This document shows, piece after piece, positions 58,472-64,000 of a stretch of DNA of 64,000 nt (its first letter is position 1; each line of letters starts with the position of its first letter). Origin of the DNA: Acidobacteriota bacterium (GTDB lineage Bacteria; Acidobacteriota; Thermoanaerobaculia; Gp7-AA8); the NCBI GenBank assembly GCA_021325515.1, contig JAJPHC010000024.1, forward strand, positions 62,001-126,000, in the 5' to 3' direction. The translations under genes and the position numbers were made by a program. The notes under the pieces were generated by a model. The model was given only the letters and a program-made list of their open reading frames with translations, was not told where the DNA came from and made no database searches.

Positions 58472-58555
58472 TCACTGCGCCGGAATATACGTCGGATCCT
58501 GAGTCCGATTGTCGACGGCGGAGGCGTACGCGGTGACGCGCACTGTGGCGCGTGC
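58472..58555 (-). pseudogene. C-terminal remnant of a secreted repeat-protein gene
   Basis: The minus strand reads A-T-V-R-V-T-A-Y-A-S-A-V-D-N-R-T-Q-D-P-T-Y-I-P-A-Q then stop. This closely matches the last residues of the giant protein at 45015-52931 (R-V ... VTAYASVIDQETQDPTYVAAQ). There is no start codon or upstream domain in frame: the reading frame runs back into the SGNH hydrolase gene in the wrong frame. I interpret it as the end of a decayed paralogue left after a deletion that brought the hydrolase gene next to it. Confidence 0.65.
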
Positions 58556-58611
58556 TCTGTTCGGTGCGGGAGCGACGTCGAGTGGTTCGTTGACCCGGGG
58601 CGCCGTTCGCT

Positions 58612-59334
58612 CTAACGCTGCGTTGCAGCAGCGCGAGGCGCCTGCGCGAGTGCGCGGTCGAGCGCCTCGTTGATCACCGCGGTCCAGAGCGCGTAGCCGC
58701 GGTCGTTCGGATGAAAGCGGTCTTCGCTGAAGAGTGACGGGTCCTTGCGAAAGAGGGGGCCGGTTTTCTCGGCAATCGGCGCGAAGGTCAGCTCGTAGCG
58801 CGCGGCATAGCGTTGCACGATCGCGTTGAGCCGATGCGTGCGAAACGCAGCCAGAGGGCGGAGGAGACGCGGAATGCGCGGCGGCGCGGCCATGTCGGCG
58901 CTGCCGGTGACGACGATCTTCGCAGTGGGGTTCGCGGCGCGAATGGCATCGAGCACTCGTCCGTAATCGCGCTCGAAGCTGCGCGATGACGTCAGGTGAA
59001 TGACATCGTTCGGCGCGACGTCGAGCAGCACGACGTCGGCGCGCTCGAGATCGACACGGGGAAGCTGCTCGGTGAGCACGTCGTGAATTCGCGCGCCGGA
59101 GACGGCGGCATTGATCAACTCGACGCGGCCGCGCATCGCGAGATGGCGCGCCGACTCGACGGCCAGGCCATGCTCGTAATCGCCGCCGACGGCCACCGCG
59201 GTGCTGTCGCCGAGGATGAGGTAGTGAAGCGTCGTGGGTCCGTCGCCGAAAAGACGCGGCGTCGAATCGGCGCGAGGAGACGCGCCGCTCGAACAACCGG
59301 CGAAGAGGAGGAAGAGAAGGCTTGCGGCGCGCAT
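58612..59334 (-). CDS. SGNH/GDSL-type hydrolase lipoprotein
   Basis: 240 residues from the ATG giving MRAASLLFLLFAGCSSG, a lipoprotein signal with lipobox Cys. Catalytic blocks: GDSTAVAVG (Ser), SGARIHD (Gly block), APNDVIHL (Asn block) and DRFHPNDRGYAL (Asp-His). Likely a periplasmic or outer-membrane esterase/lipase acting on acyl or acetyl groups; substrate unknown. An upstream ORF extension to 59397 lacks signal character. Confidence 0.88.
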   Translation of the reverse strand: MRAASLLFLLFAGCSSGASPRADSTPRLFGDGPTTLHYLILGDSTAVAVGGDYEHGLAVESARHLAMRGRVELINAAVSGARIHDVLTEQLPRVDLERADVVLLDVAPNDVIHLTSSRSFERDYGRVLDAIRAANPTAKIVVTGSADMAAPPRIPRLLRPLAAFRTHRLNAIVQRYAARYELTFAPIAEKTGPLFRKDPSLFSEDRFHPNDRGYALWTAVINEALDRALAQAPRAAATQR

Positions 59335-59393
59335 GGTAGAAGTACGAACGCGCGGCGTTGCCGGACTCACCGCGCCTGATTTGGGTTCCTGCG

Positions 59394-60116
59394 TCAATGC
59401 GCGGGGACCTTCGCGTTCAACTCCTCGAACCAGTTCAGCACGACATCGATGCGCGACGGCACCGCGCGCGGATCGAGTTGCAGCAGCAGAAAACGTCCGT
59501 CGGGTCCGATCGAGTAGCCCGGCTGAAATGTGCTTCGCCCCGGCGCCGCATGAATCTCGAACAACTTCCGCGGATCGCTCGCCGTGATGGTGCCGGCGGT
59601 ATTCGCAACACTCGCGGCCATGAAGGCATCGCCATGCTTGAAGTAGATCTCTTTTCCGTCGGGCGACCAGCGCGGCGCGATTCCACCCTCCGTCGAAACC
59701 GCGACCGCGTCTCCCGGACGTCCGAACGGACGCACGTAAATCTCATCGCGGCCGCTCTCGTCCGAGAGGTAGGCGACCATGCTGCCGTCCGGTGAGAACT
59801 GTCCGCCGACGGAGCTCGACGATGGGCCCTCGAGAAACGGCCGCACGGTTCCATCCGGCGCGAGCGTCATCAACGCCGCCCCGGTGCGTCCCTTGATTCT
59901 TTCGTTGAACATCAGCGTGCCGTCGGGCGCGAACGACGCAGGAAACTGATTTCCCTTGCGCGTCAGCACGCGCACCGCCGCGCCGCCGCTCGCGGGAACG
60001 GAGTAGATCTCCCAGTCGCCGCTCCGGTTCGATGCGAAGAACAGACGCTTGCCGTCGCGAGACCAGAGCGCGTAGGCACTCACTCCTTCATGATCGAAGG
60101 TGAGATGCGTCTTCGT
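59394..60116 (-). CDS. Out-of-frame C-terminal part of the kinase-PD40 protein
   Basis: About 240 residues of PD40/TolB-like beta-propeller blades (LWSRDGKRLFFASNRSGDWE, GGQFSPDGSMVAYLSDESG, PRWSPDGKEIYFKHGD) and the usual C-terminus ending in VLNWFEELNAK, typical of the end of this protein family. It lacks its own start codon and continues the kinase protein exactly at the frameshift near 60117. It is best considered the same gene as 60080-62044. Confidence 0.75.
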   Translation of the reverse strand, partial: TKTHLTFDHEGVSAYALWSRDGKRLFFASNRSGDWEIYSVPASGGAAVRVLTRKGNQFPASFAPDGTLMFNERIKGRTGAALMTLAPDGTVRPFLEGPSSSSVGGQFSPDGSMVAYLSDESGRDEIYVRPFGRPGDAVAVSTEGGIAPRWSPDGKEIYFKHGDAFMAASVANTAGTITASDPRKLFEIHAAPGRSTFQPGYSIGPDGRFLLLQLDPRAVPSRIDVVLNWFEELNAKVPAH

Positions 60117-62044
60117 CCCGCGATGAAGATCCTCACCCAGAGCGTGTCGTCCTTGTCGGCAAAGACGACTCTTCCGCCATCGGGAGAAATGGTTGGATCG
60201 ATCAGCGACACCTGCTTGTCCGAGGCGGAAGTGAACTGTCCGTCGCGGGCCGCCCAGACGAGAGTGCCCAGCATCGCGTCGCCCGGCACGTAGACGAGCG
60301 TGCCGTTGTCGGAGACGGCGAACCACGAATCGGCCCACGCCATCGTGGAGAGCACATCGTCGATGACGAACGTCTGCGGCGTGACTTCGCGCGGCTTTTC
60401 GGGATCGAAGCGCGCGGCGCGAACGCCACGCGGTCCCGATTGCAGCAGATGTCCCGATGCTGCGTAGCGTGCAGACCAGCTCCCGCTCGCGATGGAGCTC
60501 CACTTGCGCGTCTCGAGATCGAGGATCGCCGGACCGCGCGCCACGGAATCGGCAGCGGCCCAGATGGTGAAGAGGAGATGGCGGCCGCCGGGCAGCAACT
60601 GAGGACGGCCGTGGCCATATCCCGCCGCGCCTTCGTCGGGCACCGTGAGCTGCTCGCTCTTTCCGCCGGAAGCCGGGATGCGCAGAAGACCGGAGGAGAG
60701 CCCGGGCACGAAGACGATCGAGTCGTCTTCGCCCCACGTTGCGCCGATCGGCTGGCTGGAGACATCGGCGATCGGCGTCGGCGCTCCTCCCGCGATCGTG
60801 ACGACGAGCAGCTTGCCGTGCGCGAAGAAGCCGGCGCGTTTTCCATCGGGCGAGAAGAACGGTTGCTGCGCCCCCTCACTCTCCGGAATCAACAGCGCGT
60901 CGAATCGATCGAGTGCGCGGATATAGAGCCGGTCCACGCTGCTCGAGTCATGCGCGGTGTATGCGATGAGCCTTCCGTCGCGCGAGATCGCGGGGCCGCC
61001 TGCACCGCTGAGGACGAGTCCCGGCGCGAGCGCGATCGACAGCCGCGTGACGCCCTGGCGGGGAGTGGGGCGGAATCGCATCGACAGGAAAACGCCGGCG
61101 CCGGCGGACAACAGTGCGATGCCCGCGAGCAGCGCGATGCGCAGAACGGGGGAGCGCCCCGGCGCGGCTTCGGCCGGCGGATCGGAGGATGGTGCGCTGA
61201 GAGCGAGGCGTGCCTCGCCGATGTCGCGAAGACGCATTCTCGGATCGCGCTCGAGGCAGCGGCCGATGAGCCGTCTGACCGCGACCGGCGTGCCGGCCGG
61301 CAGCGCTTCGAGATCGACGTGCTCGCGGAGCACCGCGGCGAGCGTGTCGCTGACCGTGTCGCCGCTGAAGAGCCGCCGTCCGGTCAGCATCTCGTAGAGC
61401 ACGACGCCGAACGACCAGATGTCGCTGCGCTTGTCCACCTGCTTTCCGCGCGCCTGCTCGGGCGACATGTACGCGGCGGTGCCGAGGATCATGCCGGCAT
61501 CGGTCACGGGGCGCGCGATGGTCGGCGAGTTCGCGAGACTCGCGTCGCCCGGCGCCGGATCGTCTTCGTACGCTTTGGCGAGACCGAAATCGAGAATCTT
61601 CAGCGTGCCGTCGGGTGTGACCTTCAGATTCGCCGGCTTGAGGTCGCGATGGACGACGCCTCTCTCATGAGCGGTCTCGAGGCCGTCGGCCATCTGCCGC
61701 GCGAGCTCGATGGCCTCGTCGATCGGAATGGCGCCGCGCGTCAGCCGCGACGCGAGATCCTCTCCCTCGACCAGCTCGAGTGCGAGGCCGATGACGCCGT
61801 TCGATTCTTCGAGGCCGTAGATTGCAGCGATGTGCGGATGATTGAGCGAGGCGAGGACCTGCGCTTCGCGCCGGAATCGCGCGACGCGTTCCTTGTCCTG
61901 CGCGAAGCGCGCCGGCAGCACCTTGATGGCGGCATCGCGATTCAAACGCTTGTCGCGCGCGCGGAAGACTTCACCCATCCCGCCCGCGCCGATGGGCGCG
62001 AGGATCTCGTAGGAGCCGATGTGCACACCGGACTGGAGAGTCAT
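60080..62044 (-). CDS. Serine/threonine protein kinase with PD40 repeats, frameshifted
   Basis: Residues 1-270 are a Hanks-type kinase: [13 protein letters not shown]41, [25 protein letters not shown] transmembrane helix (about 305-325) is followed by an extracellular PD40 propeller. The frame stops early at 60080, while the homologous propeller continues at 59394-60116 in another frame. One missing G in the run complementary to CCC at 60117-60119 restores a protein of about 883 residues, the normal length. So it is either a real inactivating frameshift or an assembly error. TATACT on the minus strand at 62068-62073 is a likely -10. Confidence 0.88.
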   Translation of the reverse strand: MTLQSGVHIGSYEILAPIGAGGMGEVFRARDKRLNRDAAIKVLPARFAQDKERVARFRREAQVLASLNHPHIAAIYGLEESNGVIGLALELVEGEDLASRLTRGAIPIDEAIELARQMADGLETAHERGVVHRDLKPANLKVTPDGTLKILDFGLAKAYEDDPAPGDASLANSPTIARPVTDAGMILGTAAYMSPEQARGKQVDKRSDIWSFGVVLYEMLTGRRLFSGDTVSDTLAAVLREHVDLEALPAGTPVAVRRLIGRCLERDPRMRLRDIGEARLALSAPSSDPPAEAAPGRSPVLRIALLAGIALLSAGAGVFLSMRFRPTPRQGVTRLSIALAPGLVLSGAGGPAISRDGRLIAYTAHDSSSVDRLYIRALDRFDALLIPESEGAQQPFFSPDGKRAGFFAHGKLLVVTIAGGAPTPIADVSSQPIGATWGEDDSIVFVPGLSSGLLRIPASGGKSEQLTVPDEGAAGYGHGRPQLLPGGRHLLFTIWAAADSVARGPAILDLETRKWSSIASGSWSARYAASGHLLQSGPRGVRAARFDPEKPREVTPQTFVIDDVLSTMAWADSWFAVSDNGTLVYVPGDAMLGTLVWAARDGQFTSASDKQVSLIDPTISPDGGRVVFADKDDTLWVRIFIAGRRRISPSIMKE

Positions 62045-62291
62045 TGGTGAAGGACGCGATCGCAGGAAGTATAGCGAACGGGGGCCGTTGACCGAGCCTT
62101 CGCGTCATCCGCCGGAATGGCTAACCACGCGTTGCAGCGGGACGATCGCGGAGCGCCGTTCCATCGGAATCGGGGATCAGGCGTAGAATCGGCGGCACAG
62201 CGAACGAACTACCGTCCTTTCCCGCCCGTGCGGGCGAGGAGCGCGCGAACCTCGGGCTACCACGTCGAACGACGTCAGGAAGGAGATCGTC
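62045..62291. other. Divergent intergenic region
   Basis: 247 bp between the kinase and the next gene. It holds a minus-strand -10-like TATACT (AGTATA at 62068-62073), an ACCTCGGGCTAC string shared with 22370-22392, a small inverted repeat ACGTC-GAAC-GACGT (about 62261-62274) and the AGGAAGGAG ribosome-binding site for the ATG at 62292. No gene was found. Confidence 0.4.
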
Positions 62292-63278
62292 ATGAGGCAA
62301 ATGATCGCTGTGGCATTCACTCTTCTTTTCACGCAAGCGTCGATCGCCGCTTCCGCCACCGGCAAACTCACCGTCGACGGGAAGACGATCAGCGTCGCGT
62401 ACGCATATGCGGTCTCCTGTCCCGACACATTCGACGAGACGAAGCCGGCGTATCTCCTGCTGCTCAGCGAGAAGGCATTGCCCGCCGGTTCGATTCAGGC
62501 CGCCGACACGGCAGACGGCCTCGGCGAGAAGAGCGTCCGCTCGCTGCTCGACAGCGGCATCGCATTGAAGATCTCCCTCGACAAGAACTACCACATGACC
62601 GTGCGCCATCCCGGTCTGCAGGGGAGAGAAGTGCAGGAGTCGGGAATGGGCTTGGGCCTGACGCTCACTGCATTCGGCCCCGATCGCGTTGCGGGAACCT
62701 TCGCCTCATCGTCGGGAATGCTCGAGAAATCGCGCGGCGACGGCGGCGTACAGGAGATCGGAATGAATCATAAGGCGCAGTTCAAGATCGCCTTCGACGC
62801 GCCGGTCGAGCGACAGTTCCCGCTCGAGCAGGTCTACACGCTCGGCGCGAGCGCACGCAAACTGCCGGGCGGAGGAGGCGAACCGGGAAAGGCGTGGATT
62901 GCCGCGGCGTGTAAACCGATGCCGGCGATGCCGAATCTCAAGGATCCCAAAGCAGTCGAGAAGTTCCTGCGGGATCAGGGGATGACGGACAAGGATCTGC
63001 AGGAAGAGGTCGCGCGCCAGTCGAAGCTCGAAGGCCACGCCGTGACCCGCGAGCAGGCGATCAGGAAGATGGCGGAGATGATGACGGCGATGGCGGATCT
63101 CGCAGCCGCGATGGTGCTCAAGGACTGCAAAGTTCTGAGCGGCTCCGCCGACGACAAGGTCGCGGTGATTACGGTCGAGGCCACGACCGACGGCGCGCGC
63201 CAGCGCACGGACGTCACGCTGGTCAGGGAAAACGGCGCCTGGACGGTGAAGAAGACCGCCGCTTGGCGCGCACCGTGA
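62292..63278 (+). CDS. Secreted protein of unknown function
   Basis: 328 residues. A signal peptide (MRQMIAVAFTLLFTQASIA-AS) is followed by a beta-rich domain (about 20-200) and an alpha segment (about 225-290) with a DKDLQEEVARQSK-like helix, then a final short domain with VAVITVEATTDGARQRTDVT and ENGAWTVKKTAAW, resembling a lumazine-binding/DUF4878-type NTF2-like ending. Cysteines in VSCPD, AACKPM and LKDCKV may form disulfides. A strong AGGAAGGAG precedes the start. Function unknown. Confidence 0.7.
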   Translation: MRQMIAVAFTLLFTQASIAASATGKLTVDGKTISVAYAYAVSCPDTFDETKPAYLLLLSEKALPAGSIQAADTADGLGEKSVRSLLDSGIALKISLDKNYHMTVRHPGLQGREVQESGMGLGLTLTAFGPDRVAGTFASSSGMLEKSRGDGGVQEIGMNHKAQFKIAFDAPVERQFPLEQVYTLGASARKLPGGGGEPGKAWIAAACKPMPAMPNLKDPKAVEKFLRDQGMTDKDLQEEVARQSKLEGHAVTREQAIRKMAEMMTAMADLAAAMVLKDCKVLSGSADDKVAVITVEATTDGARQRTDVTLVRENGAWTVKKTAAWRAP

Positions 63279-63292
63279 TCTCAGTAGACGAC

Positions 63293-64000
63293 CTATTCGA
63301 GGAGCTGCGCGATTTTCGCGTAGTACTCGCGCGCCTTCCCGATCTCGCCCTCGAGCTGCGCGGCGCGTGCCGCGCCTGCGAGTCCGTTCAGGCGATTCGG
63401 TGCGCTCTTCAGCGAGGTCTCGAATGCGCCCAGTGCGGCTGACGGCTCGTTCAACTCGAGCAGCAGCTCGCCGAGCATCTCGCGTGCGGGGATGATCGCG
63501 CCGGGCGTGACGGGACTCTTGTCCATCGAGTCTTCGAGATCGGCTGCGCTCTGCATGAGCGTGCGCGCGTCGCCATTGCGCTCCTCCGCGCGCGCGAGCC
63601 ACGCCTGGGCTTCCTGCTGCTGGACCTCCACCTGCTCCGCCCAGTAGGGATTTTTCTGGTCGAGCAGCGTCTGATGCAGTTGCGCGAGGCGCGCGATCGA
63701 TTCCATGGCCTTCGCCGTTTCGTGCAGGCGTGCGGCGCCGAGCGCGCGTGCGAAATGGGTGAGCGATTCCGCGTAGGCGTACTGGCTCCAGGGAAGTGCG
63801 TCGAGGAGGGGCAGCGCCATCGCTTCGCGCCAGCGTCTCCGCTCGATCGCATAACGCGCCGGCACCGCAGCGAGTGCGTAGAACGCGGCGAAGTTTTCCG
63901 TGTCGAGCTTCTTCACGCCGCGCAATTGCTCGACGAGCCCTCGCACCTTTTCGTCTTCTCCGCGCTGCAGCCAGGCGTAGGTGAGGTAGTCGTATGCGTG
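63293..64000 (-). CDS. TPR-like helical repeat protein, C-terminal part
   Basis: Partial: open at the right edge, 235 codons visible. Ala/Glu/Leu-rich helical pairs, for example SAALGAFETSLKSAPNRLNG and LAGAARAAQLEGEIGKAREYY, are typical tetratricopeptide repeats, which bind other proteins. The N-terminus, which may carry a signal or other domain, is beyond 64000. It converges with the secreted protein gene, 14 bp between stops. Confidence 0.72.
   Translation of the reverse strand, partial: HAYDYLTYAWLQRGEDEKVRGLVEQLRGVKKLDTENFAAFYALAAVPARYAIERRRWREAMALPLLDALPWSQYAYAESLTHFARALGAARLHETAKAMESIARLAQLHQTLLDQKNPYWAEQVEVQQQEAQAWLARAEERNGDARTLMQSAADLEDSMDKSPVTPGAIIPAREMLGELLLELNEPSAALGAFETSLKSAPNRLNGLAGAARAAQLEGEIGKAREYYAKIAQLLE

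Overview
The window is high-GC bacterial chromosome. It most resembles an Acidobacteriota-type genome. The reasons are a Pkn-type kinase fused to PD40 (TolB-like) repeats, a b6-type Rieske/cytochrome b complex built around a membrane-anchored octaheme cytochrome, CPVCF and HzsA-related proteins, and many small palindromic repeats between genes. The phylum is an inference from gene content; there is no rRNA here to settle it. Genes are dense, with many ATGA/GTGA overlaps, and several genes have a -10-like hexamer only 6-12 nt before the start codon.

Layout. 1-1490: tail of a chemotaxis-type module (CheB C-terminus, coiled-coil/GAF protein, CheY-like regulator). 1558-6501: secreted M16 metalloprotease, divergent four-cluster ferredoxin, HEAT-repeat membrane protein. 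6676-20700: a co-directional respiratory block holding Rieske protein, cytochrome b6-like subunit, long subunit-IV-like protein, octaheme cytochrome c, amicyanin-like cupredoxin lipoprotein, cytochrome oxidase I, III, IV, two small membrane proteins, oxidase II, heme A synthase, heme O synthase, Sco1 and a DUF420 protein. This is quinol to O2 electron transfer plus the heme and copper assembly factors. 20712-22275: Nudix, PdxH and ArsC/LMW-PTP genes in tandem. 22422-26486: MFS exporter, lipid kinase, a six-helix membrane protein, DUF4142-like lipoprotein, MarC. 26487-32588: a repeat cluster and an AddAB-type helicase-nuclease pair. 32646-36152: VanZ-like protein, response regulator, tail-anchored protein, ClpX-like ATPase, FtsY. 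36209-38422 (minus): TonB-C-type lipoprotein, 2Fe-2S protein, phosphohexomutase. 38564-42686: RR-EAL protein, unknown protein plus acyl-CoA dehydrogenase behind a CRP-like site. 42683-45014: a 42-bp-arm inverted repeat and an HzsA-related monoheme protein. 45015-52931: a 2,638-residue secreted repeat protein. 53043-57207: RNase Z, GGDEF protein, CDF transporter, RHH-like gene pair, small membrane protein. 57313-57389: tRNA-Ala(CGC) with clear promoter and terminator. 57448-64000: methyltransferase, a C-terminal gene remnant, SGNH hydrolase, a frameshifted Ser/Thr kinase, an unknown secreted protein and a partial helical-repeat protein.

The most striking cross-cutting signal is the repeats. 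At least six unrelated small repeat families occur. Several lie exactly on gene 3' ends, so that the repeat itself encodes the stop codon (TAG of GTGTAG, TGA of AATTGA, TAA of a terminal TTAA). Others have entered reading frames in phase (heme A synthase, the octaheme cytochrome C-terminus, AddA, AddB). No transposase, CRISPR array, phage or conventional anti-phage system was seen.
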